Source of the DNA: Megasphaera stantonii
Lineage (GTDB): Bacteria; Bacillota; Negativicutes; Veillonellales; Megasphaeraceae
Assembly: GCF_003367905.1 (NCBI RefSeq)
Contig: NZ_CP029462.1
Coordinates: forward strand, 434,001-498,000
Reading direction: 5' to 3'
Length of the DNA: 64,000 bases
In this document: one piece after another, positions 7,023 to 15,885 of the stretch
How the letters are laid out: every line of letters starts with the position of its first letter
Position numbering within the stretch: the stretch's first letter is position 1
Program-made: the position numbers and the translations under genes
Notes under the pieces: generated by a model
What the model was told of the DNA's origin: nothing
Databases searched by the model: none
Seen by the model: the letters and a program-made list of their open reading frames with translations, nothing else

Positions 7023-8207
7023 TTATTTCAAATGTCCGTTAAAGAAGCTCGTCAGCTTCTGAGAAATAATATCGACGTATTCCGGTACCCAGTAGGTCTG
7101 GATATGCGTCGCTCCCGGCACGAGGAACAACTCTTTATCCTTCGTCCCCGTCGCCTTGGAAAACGCGTCCTGCGTCATGTACAGCGAGTCGGCCTTTTCA
7201 CCGGCAATCATGAGCAAGGGCTGATGAATCAAATCCATGTTGTGCGAGGCGTCGAAGGCCGTCAAATCCATCAGGCTGCTGACCGTATACGTAAAGGTCG
7301 AATTGGGATGGGCGTAGTTGACGCCGTAGTAATAATAGCCTTCGCGGTACAAATCAAAGGGCAGCTTGTCGGCCTGTTCCGGCGTAAGGACTTTTTCCGT
7401 CCGCGGCGTATAGTCGATTTGTCCCGTCGTCACTTCTTTCTGACGGGCCGCCGCAGCTTGGGCGATGGTCTTCTGCGCTACGGCCGGGTCAGGGGTCGTA
7501 GCGCCGTAGCCGTCCTTACGGACGATGCCGCTGTTGAACATGCTCAGCGTCGCCACGGCCTTGACGCGCGGGTCTGTCTGGACGGCCTTCAGCGTATAGC
7601 CGCCGCCTCCGCAAATGCCCAGCGCGCCGATGCGGCTTTCATCTACGCCGGGATAGAGGGAAATAATGTCGACCATGCCGTGAATATCTTCGACGCGGTA
7701 CTGGGGCTTATCGGTATGGCGGGGATATCCGCCGCTGGCTCCCTGGTAGGACGCGTCGGCGGCAATCGTGATATATCCCTGTTCAGCCAGCAGCTGGGCG
7801 TACAGGCCGGCGACCTGTTCCTTCGTGCCGCCGTTCGGATGGGCGACGACGACAGCTGCATAAGACTTATTGGGGTCGTAGTTCGCCGGCGTATAGACGT
7901 TGGCGGCAATCTGAATGCCGTTCAGGTCGTATGTAATAGGATGAATATTGACCTGGCCCGGCACATTTTCCTTAATAGCCCCGTCGTAGACAAGGCCGTA
8001 CGGATTGCCCTTGTATTTGACGACATCTTCTACCGGTACATTGGCAAAGGTCTTCGCCTGGCCGCTTTGCTTGTTAAATACAGGTAAATGACGCGTGCCG
8101 ATAGGCGGTACGGCGTTCGCCGCCGCGGCATAAGCCGGCGTAAAGCCGACGCCCATCGCGGCCGTTCCCAGTAAAGCGCACAGCAATGCTTTTTTATACG
8201 TTTTCAT
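7023..8207 (-). CDS. Exported alpha/beta hydrolase with cysteine nucleophile (dienelactone-hydrolase-like)
   Basis: A 394-residue protein with a Sec signal (MKTYKKALLCALLGTAAMGVGFTPAYAAAA). ATG at 8207 has GGGAGG upstream. The alpha/beta hydrolase domain covers about residues 85-390. The nucleophile elbow reads GICGGGGYT, i.e. Cys in place of Ser as in dienelactone hydrolase; the histidine is in PGATHIQTYWVPEY, and GEKADSLY probably holds the acid. It is the first gene of the operon running to 4354 and is divergent from the MerR gene at 8375, with a dyad-containing promoter between them. Substrate unknown. Confidence 0.83.
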   Translation of the reverse strand: MKTYKKALLCALLGTAAMGVGFTPAYAAAANAVPPIGTRHLPVFNKQSGQAKTFANVPVEDVVKYKGNPYGLVYDGAIKENVPGQVNIHPITYDLNGIQIAANVYTPANYDPNKSYAAVVVAHPNGGTKEQVAGLYAQLLAEQGYITIAADASYQGASGGYPRHTDKPQYRVEDIHGMVDIISLYPGVDESRIGALGICGGGGYTLKAVQTDPRVKAVATLSMFNSGIVRKDGYGATTPDPAVAQKTIAQAAAARQKEVTTGQIDYTPRTEKVLTPEQADKLPFDLYREGYYYYGVNYAHPNSTFTYTVSSLMDLTAFDASHNMDLIHQPLLMIAGEKADSLYMTQDAFSKATGTKDKELFLVPGATHIQTYWVPEYVDIISQKLTSFFNGHLK

Positions 8208-8302
8208 AATACATGCCTCCCGATACTTTAGATTTTCTATGGTTATAAGTCTCGCAGCGAAAGAAATGTACGTTGCCAATATCTCTCGCCTTTGATATAA
8301 TT

Positions 8303-8333
8303 AGTTTAAAACTTCAAGTCAACTTGATGTCAA
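8303..8333 (-). promoter_or_regulatory. MerR-type promoter/operator between the hydrolase operon and merR
   Basis: Minus-strand -35 TTGACA (8328-8333) and a TAAACT -10 (8303-8308) are 19 bp apart. A 20-bp imperfect dyad (8311-8330, core TCAAGT-N2-ACTTGA) fills the spacer and resembles the SoxR-type operator core CTCAAGTTAACTTGAG. An alternative 17-bp reading (TTGACT...TATATC) is possible. The divergent regulator at 8375-8803 is the natural candidate to bind here. Confidence 0.68.
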
Positions 8334-8374
8334 TAGGAAATGCAATGATGTTACGATAAACGAGGTGACATTTC

Positions 8375-8803
8375 ATGGAATACACCATCGGCGAATTAGC
8401 GCAGAAAATGAATATTTCCACGCCGACGCTCCGCTATTACGAAGACCAGGGCTTGCTGCGCCATATCAAGCGCCTGCCCAACGGCCGCCGCGTCTACACG
8501 CAGAAAGACGTCGTCATGCTCAACACCATCGAATGCCTGAAAAAGGCCGGCATGAGCCTCCAGGACATCAGCCAGTACATCGACTGGTGTGAAGAAGGCT
8601 TCCCGTCCGTCCAAAAACGCTACGAACTATTCGTCCGCAAGCAGGAAGAAATAGAGCAGCAAATCGCCGACTTGCAGAAAATCCTGGCGACGCTGCGGTG
8701 GAAACGCAATTTCTACCAAAAAGCCCTGGAGTCAGGCGAGCTTACCATCTGCGACGCCGACAGAGAAAAAATAGCTGAGGCCATCATCGACGACGCCCTT
8801 TAA
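8375..8803 (+). CDS. MerR family regulator (AdhR/NmlR-like)
   Basis: A 142-residue regulator: MEYTIGELAQKMNISTPTLRYYEDQGLL is a canonical MerR HTH with the RYYEDQGL signature, the wing is RLPNGRRVYTQKDV, and residues about 80-125 form the dimerisation coiled coil (KQEEIEQQIADLQKILATLRWKRNFYQKAL). A single Cys lies at about 71 (IDWCEEG) and one near the C-terminus (TICDADRE). In Bacillus, AdhR of this family senses aldehydes and controls an alcohol dehydrogenase and a CMD gene; the CMD, AKR and reductase genes here make a similar electrophile response plausible. GAGGTGA precedes the start. Confidence 0.88.
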   Translation: MEYTIGELAQKMNISTPTLRYYEDQGLLRHIKRLPNGRRVYTQKDVVMLNTIECLKKAGMSLQDISQYIDWCEEGFPSVQKRYELFVRKQEEIEQQIADLQKILATLRWKRNFYQKALESGELTICDADREKIAEAIIDDAL

Positions 8804-8817
8804 TAGATCACAGCAGA

Positions 8818-8843
8818 CCCTGCCTTGCGGCAGGGCTTTTTTT
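8818..8843 (+). terminator. Intrinsic terminator after merR
   Basis: CCCTGCC (8818-8824) pairs with GGCAGGG (8829-8835) around a TTGC loop and is followed by seven T residues. It sits between the convergent merR and AKR genes. Confidence 0.85.
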
Positions 8844-8857
8844 CTGCCGTTCCGCCC

Positions 8858-9718
8858 CTACTTCCGCAGCTTCCGGGCCTTTACCATGTCATAAAACCAT
8901 TCGACCATCTTCGGGTCGTAGTGAGAGAAAAACAGGCTTTCCTTTTCATCCAGTCCTTCGAGCTCCTTCATTTCGCTGTCCGATAAAGAAAAATCGAAAA
9001 TATCGAGATTTTGGGTCATGCGATCCTTATGGACCGACTTGGGAATGACGACGATATCCTTCTGCAGGAGGAAGCGCAGCGCCGCCTGGGCTGCCGTCTT
9101 GTGGTGAGCCGCGCCGATGCGCTGCAGCACAGGATGAGTAAAGAAATCCTTGCGGCCTTCGGCAAAGGGGCCCCAGGATTCGTGAACGACGCTGTACTTG
9201 TCCATAATAGCGTGCAGCTCCGCCTGCTGATGGAATACGTGCGTTTCTACCTGATTCACTGCCGGCATGACTTCCACATTGTGGCACAAGTCGATGAGGC
9301 GGTCGGCAAAGAAATTAGATACGCCGATAGCCCGCAGCTTGCCGGCCTTATACGCCTCTTCCATGGCCCGGTACGTTCCGTAATAGTCGCCGAAGGGCTG
9401 ATGAATCAGCATGAGATCGATATAATCAGTCTGGAGACGGCGCAGGGAATCGTCGATCGACGCCTTCGCCTTTTCGTATCCGGCATTGGCAATCCAGATT
9501 TTCGTCGTCAAAAAGATGTCGCCGCGCACGACGCCGGACTGCCGTAGCCCTTGCCCTACTTCGTATTCATTGTCATAGGACTGCGCCGTGTCGATGAGGC
9601 GGTACCCTGCATGCAGGGCGTCTTCGACGCAACGCACGCATTCGTCCGGCGAAACCTGATAGACGCCGTATCCGACGGCAGGCATTTCTACGCCGTTATT
9701 TAAGGTAATATAGTTCAT
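8858..9718 (-). CDS. Aldo/keto reductase (2,5-diketogluconate reductase/YvgN type)
   Basis: A 286-residue AKR: MNYITLNNGVEMPAVGYGVYQVSPDE, active-site Asp/Tyr in RLIDTAQSYDNE, catalytic Lys in IFLTTKIWI and His in DLMLIHQPFGDY, with the NADPH motif VIPKSVHKDRMTQN. It is distinct from the AKR at 2259 and belongs to a different subgroup. It follows the exported esterase gene by 26 bp, so the two form an operon, and it is convergent with merR. Confidence 0.88.
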   Translation of the reverse strand: MNYITLNNGVEMPAVGYGVYQVSPDECVRCVEDALHAGYRLIDTAQSYDNEYEVGQGLRQSGVVRGDIFLTTKIWIANAGYEKAKASIDDSLRRLQTDYIDLMLIHQPFGDYYGTYRAMEEAYKAGKLRAIGVSNFFADRLIDLCHNVEVMPAVNQVETHVFHQQAELHAIMDKYSVVHESWGPFAEGRKDFFTHPVLQRIGAAHHKTAAQAALRFLLQKDIVVIPKSVHKDRMTQNLDIFDFSLSDSEMKELEGLDEKESLFFSHYDPKMVEWFYDMVKARKLRK

Positions 9719-9744
9719 ACTCTCTCTCTCCTTATTAATCCATA

Positions 9745-10806
9745 TTAATCAAAATGTTTTTCTTTCATCCACCGTTCCATGACATCGGCGACGTCCCGGT
9801 TATTTAAATCCGACATGAGAAAATGCGTGTTGCCGTATATCCCTATATCGGGCAAATAGATAAGCGTCGCGTCGCCGCCGCAGCGGTTCACCGCGTCGAC
9901 CCAGGCCTTAGCAAGGTTCAGGCGCACCCGCCAGTTGTCCAATCCCCAGACAGGCGTCTGCTCCGCCGGGATATTGCCACCGTACAGCACCAGCACGGGA
10001 ATGCGGGTCAGCTTCATGAAGTCGTCCATCGGAACGCCTACGCCAGCCGCCGGGAAGGGGCTCGTCGTCTCCTCTACAGGCGGCACCTGCCCTTCAGGAA
10101 AAAAAAACGTCCCCGGCTCGAGGGCGATAATGCCTTTGACATGGCTGCTCTTTATGGCCGTACGCCAGCCCGGCCCGCCTCCTTGAGAATGGGTGATACA
10201 CACGCCGTCGCCGGCTTTGCCAAACACAGCCTTCATAGCGTCGCTGATAACGGCTTCGTCATAGGCTCCCGTATCGGGCGTCATTTGCCGGAAAAACTGA
10301 TCCCGCCACACCGCGTCATCCCTGACCTGGACATTGTCAAATTTCTGCGGCCACTGGCCAATACGGAAATTGTTGTACCACAGCTGGTCGTCAGGCACAG
10401 CGCCGATAGCCTGCGGCTCCGTCGACCGGCCGGCTCTGCCGCGCCGCGGCTGGTCTGCAATATAGGTCTTATAGCCTTTTTCTAAAAAAATATTTTGAAA
10501 TCCGTCGCGCCCGTCAGGCGTCGTTTCCCAGGTCTTGCCGGACTGACCGTACCCGTGCAGGAAAACCAGCGCCGTATTGTGGGCCTGAGCCGGTATCTGA
10601 TAAAACACGTAGGCGTGGTCGCCGTGCAGCGTCTGTCCAGCCTGATTCAGCGGATTGGTATTGCCGCCATAGGCTCCCGGAGCTGTGACGACCGTTCCGC
10701 CGGCCATAAAGCTGCCCTGGTCTGCGATCGTCACCGGCTTCATGGCAGAAGCAGGACTTGCCGCCAGCGACGCCATGACGGCGGCTGCAATCCATATTGA
10801 TTTCAT
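9745..10806 (-). CDS. Exported alpha/beta hydrolase, esterase-713-like
   Basis: A 353-residue protein with a Sec signal (MKSIWIAAAVMASLAASPASAMKP). The ATG at 10806 has GGAGG at suitable spacing. The fold shows an HGYGQSGKTWETTPDGRDGFQN segment and DQPRRGRAGRS as in the Alcaligenes esterase 713 family. The nucleophile elbow is THSQGGGPG (Ser), VLYGGNIP precedes the acid region, and the catalytic His is probably in GNTHFLM. An extracytoplasmic carboxylesterase role is inferred. It lies just downstream of the LysR terminator and upstream of an AKR. Confidence 0.85.
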   Translation of the reverse strand: MKSIWIAAAVMASLAASPASAMKPVTIADQGSFMAGGTVVTAPGAYGGNTNPLNQAGQTLHGDHAYVFYQIPAQAHNTALVFLHGYGQSGKTWETTPDGRDGFQNIFLEKGYKTYIADQPRRGRAGRSTEPQAIGAVPDDQLWYNNFRIGQWPQKFDNVQVRDDAVWRDQFFRQMTPDTGAYDEAVISDAMKAVFGKAGDGVCITHSQGGGPGWRTAIKSSHVKGIIALEPGTFFFPEGQVPPVEETTSPFPAAGVGVPMDDFMKLTRIPVLVLYGGNIPAEQTPVWGLDNWRVRLNLAKAWVDAVNRCGGDATLIYLPDIGIYGNTHFLMSDLNNRDVADVMERWMKEKHFD

Positions 10807-10840
10807 CGGTATCAACCTCCCCTCCTGATATCTATAGTAT

Positions 10841-10871
10841 AAAAAAACCGGGACTCCCACAGAAGTCTCGG
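10841..10871 (-). terminator. Intrinsic terminator after the LysR gene
   Basis: Minus-strand CCGAGACT...AGTCCCGG (10871-10848, one G-U pair) followed by a run of seven T residues. It ends the LysR transcript before the esterase gene. Confidence 0.8.
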
Positions 10872-10897
10872 TTAGTTTTACCGTATAAACGATTGGT

Positions 10898-11803
10898 TTA
10901 TACAGGCGTCTTCACAATATGAGTGACAGCGTCTAAAAAACGCTGCGTCGTGCCGTTTGGCTTCGGGCTGTGCACAATACAATAGGGCATGCTGCCGGCC
11001 TCGTCGATGGAAATAATCTTCAGCAGCGGATGCACGGCCTTCCAGAAGGGAAAGGCGATGAGCACGGCATGGCCGTTTTCACAGGCGTTAAATACCTGGG
11101 CGTTATAAAAATCAAAGGTCTGAATGTGAATATCAGGATAGTCCCGTTCAATCGTCTGCCGCAACGCGTCCATCGTCGTAGACCAGCCGGGCTTGATCAT
11201 GTACAGCGTCTCGCCAGCCAAATCAGACCAGCATAGCCGTTCCTTCCTCGCTAAGGGATGATCCAGGCTGACGGCGCCGCAAACCGGCACGTCTGCAATC
11301 TCGATAGTCCGGCAATAGGGATGATAGGCCAGCATGCCCTCGTCAAACACGCCGGCAACGATATCAATGCGCTCGCCCAGATTCCGCAAAATCTCCCTGG
11401 CGTTTTCCGGCGTGTTGTCAAAGGGCACGACCTGAAATTTGACGTCGGGAATCTGCTTATATATGCGCGGCCATAGCTCCAGCAAAATGTCGACAGGCGT
11501 CATGAGGGACGTGCCAATGCGGATGCAGGGGCCTTCCTGACGCGCCATGACGCGGGCCCGGTCCAGCGCACCGTCAGAATACTTCCGCATATACAGGGCA
11601 TCCTTGTACAGCGACTTGCCCGCTTCCGTCAGCGTTAAGCCCCGATGCGTCCGCACAAACAGGCGAAGCCTTACCTCCTGTTCCAAGCTGTTGATCTGCT
11701 TAATCACGGCGGGAGCCGAAATAAACAACTCCTCCGCCGCCTTATTGAAGCTGCCCGCTTCAGCGACGCATACAAACGTATCTAATAAGGGATTATACAG
11801 CAT
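10898..11803 (-). CDS. LysR family transcriptional regulator
   Basis: A 301-residue protein. Residues 1-60 form the winged HTH (MLYNPLLDTFVCVAEAGSFNKAAEELFISAPAVIKQINSLEQEVRLRLFVRTHRGLTLTEAG); residues about 90-295 form the periplasmic-binding-protein-like effector domain (IRIGTSLMTPVDILLELWPRIYKQIPDVKFQVVPFDN...). It resembles the common amino-acid or small-acid sensing LysR group, effector unknown. It precedes the exported esterase/AKR pair on the same strand, and a terminator separates them, so a regulatory link is only suggested by position. Confidence 0.87.
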   Translation of the reverse strand: MLYNPLLDTFVCVAEAGSFNKAAEELFISAPAVIKQINSLEQEVRLRLFVRTHRGLTLTEAGKSLYKDALYMRKYSDGALDRARVMARQEGPCIRIGTSLMTPVDILLELWPRIYKQIPDVKFQVVPFDNTPENAREILRNLGERIDIVAGVFDEGMLAYHPYCRTIEIADVPVCGAVSLDHPLARKERLCWSDLAGETLYMIKPGWSTTMDALRQTIERDYPDIHIQTFDFYNAQVFNACENGHAVLIAFPFWKAVHPLLKIISIDEAGSMPYCIVHSPKPNGTTQRFLDAVTHIVKTPV

Positions 11804-11890
11804 GATACCTTACATCCTTTTGTCAAAACCTCAAAAACCTAATCCGTATAGGTTTTATTATATCATACTTTTCGTCACAGAACGCATACG

Positions 11891-11931
11891 GAAACACAGC
11901 GCCGTACCGTTACCGCACGACGCTGTGTTTC
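11891..11931 (-). terminator. Hairpin downstream of ilvD, probable terminator
   Basis: A perfect 11-bp inverted repeat, GAAACACAGCG (11891-11901) with CGCTGTGTTTC (11921-11931). The 3' T tract is short, so termination may be weak. It lies between ilvD and the LysR gene, both on the minus strand. Confidence 0.55.
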
Positions 11932-11967
11932 CTTTGTATGTAATTTGTAGAGGTAAGGGTGAATGTA

Positions 11968-13635
11968 CTAATCGTCTTCGCGGTCTAAAATTGCGCCGTA
12001 GTTTGCGCTGCTGACCATAGCCCGGTACCGTTTCAGGTAGCCAGTCACCTTCTTAGGAGGCTGCGGGATGATAGAAGCCTTGCGGTGGGCAATTTCATCT
12101 TCATCGACGAGGAGTTCGATCTTATGATTAGGAATGTCGATGGAAATCTGGTCGCCGTCCTGCACGTAGGCCAGCAGTCCTCCTGCCGCCGCTTCCGGCG
12201 ATACATGGCCGATGGACGCGCCGCGGCTGACGCCGGAGAATCGTCCGTCCGTCACGAGGGCACAGGTGCTGTCAAGGCCCATGCCGGCCAAGGTCGCCGT
12301 CGGCCCGAGCATTTCGCGCATACCCGGCCCGCCCTTCGGCCCTTCATAGCGGACGATGACGACGTCGCCGGAAACGACCTTTCCTTCGACTAAGCCCTTG
12401 CTGCAGGCTTCTTCGCTGTCGAAGCATTTTGCCGGTCCGACGTGAACCATCATTTCAGGCAGCACGGCACCCTTTTTGACGACGGCTCCGTCGGGAGCGA
12501 GGTTGCCGTACAAGACGGCCAATCCGCCGGTCTGGCTGTAGGCGTGTTCTCTGTCGCGAATGACGTCTTCATCGGCGATGCAGGCCCCTGCTATGCGGTC
12601 GGCCCAGGTGCCGTCAACGGTGCGGGCCGTCGTATCGATGAGGCCCATGTCGTCGAGGCGCTTCATGACGGCGCTGAGTCCGCCGGCATTGTTCAAATCG
12701 ACAAGGAAATGATGTCCTGCCGGATTGAGCTTGACGATATGCGGCACCTTGTCGCTGATGGCGTTGACGCCGTTCAAGTCGAATTTCAGACCGGCTTCGT
12801 GAGCGATAGCCGGCAGGTGAAGCATCGTATTGGTCGAGCAGCCCAGAGCCATATCAGCGCACAGGCCGTTGTAAATGGCTTTGTCCGTCACGATATCGCG
12901 GGGCCGGACGTTGTCGCGGACTAAGTCCATGACCTTCATGCCAGCATGCTTTGCCAACAGGATGCGCTGGCTGTCTACGGCCGGAATGGTGCCGTTGCCG
13001 GGCAGGCCGAGCCCGAGAAGCTCCGTCATGCAGTTCATGGAATTAGCCGTAAACATGCCGGCGCAGCTACCGCAGCCGGGACAGGAATGCTCGACGATAT
13101 CGTCGGCTTCGTCCATGCTCATGCGGCCCGTATGGACGGCTCCGGGCGCTTCAAAGGCGTCGGTCAGGGCGACGGTCTTGCCGTTGGCCCGCCCCGGCAG
13201 CATGGGGCCGCCGCTGCAGAAGATAGACGGAATATTGACGCGCAGGGCCGCCATAATCATGCCGGGTACGATTTTATCGCAGTTCGGAATGAATACCAAC
13301 CCGTCGAAGGGATGGGCGTTGGCCATGATTTCTACCGAATCGGCGATGTGCTCGCGGCTCGGCAGGGAATAAAACATACCTTCGTGGTTCATGGCGATGC
13401 CGTCGCAGACGCCGATAGCCGGGAATTCGACAGGCGTGCCGCCGGCCATGCGGATGCCCGCCTTGACCGCTTCGGCAATCGTATCTAAATGCATATGGCC
13501 GGGAATAATTTCATTCTGGGCGCAGACGACGCCGATGAGCGGCCGGTCCAATTCTTCCTGCGTAAACCCCAGGGCGCGGAACAGCGCGCGGTGCGGGATA
13601 CGGTCTACGCCATGTTTCATCAAATCGCTTCGCAT
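11968..13635 (-). CDS. ilvD: Dihydroxy-acid dehydratase
   Basis: A 555-residue IlvD/Edd family enzyme, full length for IlvD. It dehydrates 2,3-dihydroxy-3-methyl acids to 2-keto acids in valine and isoleucine synthesis. Fe-S cysteines are visible in [12 protein letters not shown] and [20 protein letters not shown]; the C-terminal domain has [30 protein letters not shown] precedes the start. No other ilv genes are adjacent; it has its own promoter, and a BKACE gene lies upstream. Because IlvD/Edd relatives also dehydrate sugar acids, a catabolic role with the neighbouring lactonase cannot be ruled out, but the sequence looks like true IlvD. Confidence 0.88.
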   Translation of the reverse strand: MRSDLMKHGVDRIPHRALFRALGFTQEELDRPLIGVVCAQNEIIPGHMHLDTIAEAVKAGIRMAGGTPVEFPAIGVCDGIAMNHEGMFYSLPSREHIADSVEIMANAHPFDGLVFIPNCDKIVPGMIMAALRVNIPSIFCSGGPMLPGRANGKTVALTDAFEAPGAVHTGRMSMDEADDIVEHSCPGCGSCAGMFTANSMNCMTELLGLGLPGNGTIPAVDSQRILLAKHAGMKVMDLVRDNVRPRDIVTDKAIYNGLCADMALGCSTNTMLHLPAIAHEAGLKFDLNGVNAISDKVPHIVKLNPAGHHFLVDLNNAGGLSAVMKRLDDMGLIDTTARTVDGTWADRIAGACIADEDVIRDREHAYSQTGGLAVLYGNLAPDGAVVKKGAVLPEMMVHVGPAKCFDSEEACSKGLVEGKVVSGDVVIVRYEGPKGGPGMREMLGPTATLAGMGLDSTCALVTDGRFSGVSRGASIGHVSPEAAAGGLLAYVQDGDQISIDIPNHKIELLVDEDEIAHRKASIIPQPPKKVTGYLKRYRAMVSSANYGAILDREDD

Positions 13636-13681
13636 AGGAAACCCTCCTTGTGTACCAGTTTTGCTGCGTATTCTATTCTTT

Positions 13682-13711
13682 ATTCTATGGCACAGTCTTT
13701 CATGCCGTCAA
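13682..13711 (-). promoter_or_regulatory. Promoter of ilvD
   Basis: Minus-strand TTGACG (13706-13711), 18 bp, TAGAAT (13682-13687). It lies in the 103-bp gap between the BKACE gene and ilvD, suggesting ilvD can be transcribed alone. Confidence 0.6.
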
Positions 13712-13738
13712 TGAATATGATGTTGCAAATTTCTCATA

Positions 13739-14677
13739 TTAGAAGTTGACCTTGTCCCTACCCTTCGTCTGCAGGATTTCGCGCGCTTCGTCGGGCGTTG
13801 CGATTTCAAAATCGAGGTCATGAAGAATCTTGACGACCTTTTCTACTTGCTGGGCGTTGCTGACAGCAAGTTCTCCCTGCGGATTGATGTACAGGCTGTC
13901 TTCCATGCCGACGCGCATGTTGCCGCCGAGGATCACCGACATGGTTTCAAAGCGGAAGGAGCGGCGGCCGCCGGCTACCATGGAGAAGTTGGCCTTGTCG
14001 CCGTAATCGGCCTTGACGTGGTTTACGAAGTACATCAGGTTTTCCGCCGTCATCGGAATACCGCCCATGACGCCGGGAACGAACTGGAAGTACAGCGGTT
14101 CGCGAATGAGGCCCTGTTTGTGAAGGGTCTTGATGTTGTTGAGCTGTCCCAAATCGAAGACTTCAAATTCCGGCACCGTACCGGCTTCATGCATCATGTC
14201 AAGGCATTTCTTCATGTCGGCAAAGGTATTTTGGAATACGTTTTTTTCCGTTCCCTTGAGGAAGGGGACTTCCCAATCGTATGTAGGGTTAGCTTCAATA
14301 GAAGCGGCCAGGCCGGCCAGGTTAAAGTTAACGGAGCCGCTGTTAAACGAGGCGATTTCCGGCTTGAAGCGAGGAATAGAGGCCATTCGTTCTTCGACGC
14401 TCATGCCGATCGCGCCGCCTGTCGTAATGCCGATGATGACGTCGCTGTTTTCTTTAATGCGGCTGAGAATCTGCCCCATCGTGTCGAGGTCCGACGTCGG
14501 TTTGCCGTTGTCTTCCCGGGCGTGGATGTGAACCATCGACGCGCCGGCGTTGGCGGCGTCAATGGCCGCCTGCGAAATGCCCTGCACGCCGCAGGGTAAA
14601 TACGGCGACATAGAGGGCGTATGGATCGCGCCGGTGACGGCGGCTGTTACGATGATTTTTCTTTCTTTTTTTGCCAT
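13739..14677 (-). CDS. Beta-keto acid cleavage enzyme (BKACE, DUF849) family protein
   Basis: A 312-residue protein homologous to 3-keto-5-aminohexanoate cleavage enzyme (Kce). Family members condense a beta-keto acid with acetyl-CoA to give acetoacetate and a new acyl-CoA, using Zn. Metal ligands are probably in SMVHIHARED (residues about 49-51). Other family segments: ITTGGAIGMSVEERM, FNSGSVNF, GGNMRVGMEDSLY. Which beta-keto acid is used cannot be read from the sequence. It follows the UlaG-like gene by 41 bp and is likely cotranscribed with it. Confidence 0.87.
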   Translation of the reverse strand: MAKKERKIIVTAAVTGAIHTPSMSPYLPCGVQGISQAAIDAANAGASMVHIHAREDNGKPTSDLDTMGQILSRIKENSDVIIGITTGGAIGMSVEERMASIPRFKPEIASFNSGSVNFNLAGLAASIEANPTYDWEVPFLKGTEKNVFQNTFADMKKCLDMMHEAGTVPEFEVFDLGQLNNIKTLHKQGLIREPLYFQFVPGVMGGIPMTAENLMYFVNHVKADYGDKANFSMVAGGRRSFRFETMSVILGGNMRVGMEDSLYINPQGELAVSNAQQVEKVVKILHDLDFEIATPDEAREILQTKGRDKVNF

Positions 14678-14718
14678 AGTGCATTCTCTCCCTTACCAAA
14701 ACGATATAAAATTACGTA

Positions 14719-15843
14719 TTACTTTTCGTTGCTTTTCAGCATTTCCATAACTTGCTGGTGCTGATGCTGGATGCGCTTGTAGACTTCGCCTCGTTCGAAA
14801 TGATAATCTTCGCTGCCGTCGGGATAGGCATAGCGGGTCATGTGCTTATCCTGCGGATAGAGGTAGCGTCCGCCGCAGGCCATGATCGTGATCTGTGTAT
14901 TCGGGCAGACGTCCTTGCCGAGATATTCCAGTTCTCTCGTCAGCATGGACGGATCGCCGGCGCAGTTGGCCCAGTTGTCGTAGTGATCGGGAATGAAGAC
15001 CTTGGCGTTTAAGGCCTTGCTGACGCGCACGCAGTCGTACGGCGTCATCTTGTCCGTCGCGCCGGGCGCGTTGAATCCCATGTCGGCGATGGCTACGTCG
15101 ATGTCGTAATCGTTGCCAATCTGCGTATAGCCGTCGTTAAACCATGTATCGCCCATAAACAGGATATTGCCGGCGCTGGTGCGGAACAAGAAGCTCGTGC
15201 AGGCCAATTCATAAGGCAGTACGTCGGGGCCTTCCGTCGTACGGATCGCCGTATCGTCGTAGCACATGAGGAATTCTACTGTCGCGCCTTTGAGCTGCAC
15301 GCTTTCACCTAAACGGGTCATGTGAATGCGCGATTCGGGAACTTCAAAACCGCGGAGCTTCTTACAGGCCATGTACGGCGCATAAAATTTTACGTCCGTC
15401 GTCTTCAAAGCCGCTTTGACAGCGTACAAATCACAGTGGTCCTGATGCATGTGCGTAATGAACGCGCCGTCCAAGCCTTTAAACTGCCACGGATCGATGA
15501 CCTGCGGGTTGAGGCGAAGCCAGTTGATGCTCTTCGCGCCGGCCTGCTTGCAGACGCCGCAGTTGCCGACGGCTTCTGTATACAAAGACGGGCCGCAGTA
15601 CTGGTCGATCCAGTAAATACCGCCTTCGTCGGTTTTCAATACCCACGACGGTCCGCCGCACCACCACAAAGCAACCTGGCCTTCCGGCACCTTATACGTC
15701 GCAATTTCCTGATTCAAAAAGGTTCCCCATTCGGGATAGCAGTCTTCCAGCCACTGCTGGCGGTCGATGTCCTGATTTGCCGTGACATACGTACCGGAAA
15801 TAATGCCTCTGCCGTCGCTCTTAGGAATAGTTTGTTGTGCCAT
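14719..15843 (-). CDS. UlaG-like metallo-beta-lactamase-fold lactonase
   Basis: A 374-residue MBL-fold hydrolase. The metal motif HMHQDH is at residues 131-136; GDTWFNDGYTQ and the late FIPDHYDNW supply further ligands. The N-terminal WLEDCYPEWGTFLNQEI and the segments ADMGFNAPGATDKMTPYDCVRVSKALNAKV align well with E. coli L-ascorbate-6-phosphate lactonase UlaG, though the partner genes (ulaABCDEF) are absent. It probably opens a lactone or a related cyclic ester. It has its own operator-bearing upstream region shared with the MFS gene and lies just upstream of BKACE. Confidence 0.85.
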   Translation of the reverse strand: MAQQTIPKSDGRGIISGTYVTANQDIDRQQWLEDCYPEWGTFLNQEIATYKVPEGQVALWWCGGPSWVLKTDEGGIYWIDQYCGPSLYTEAVGNCGVCKQAGAKSINWLRLNPQVIDPWQFKGLDGAFITHMHQDHCDLYAVKAALKTTDVKFYAPYMACKKLRGFEVPESRIHMTRLGESVQLKGATVEFLMCYDDTAIRTTEGPDVLPYELACTSFLFRTSAGNILFMGDTWFNDGYTQIGNDYDIDVAIADMGFNAPGATDKMTPYDCVRVSKALNAKVFIPDHYDNWANCAGDPSMLTRELEYLGKDVCPNTQITIMACGGRYLYPQDKHMTRYAYPDGSEDYHFERGEVYKRIQHQHQQVMEMLKSNEK

Positions 15844-15885
15844 GATAAAAAGCTCCTCTCATTGTTAAATACGTGTTAGTAAAGT

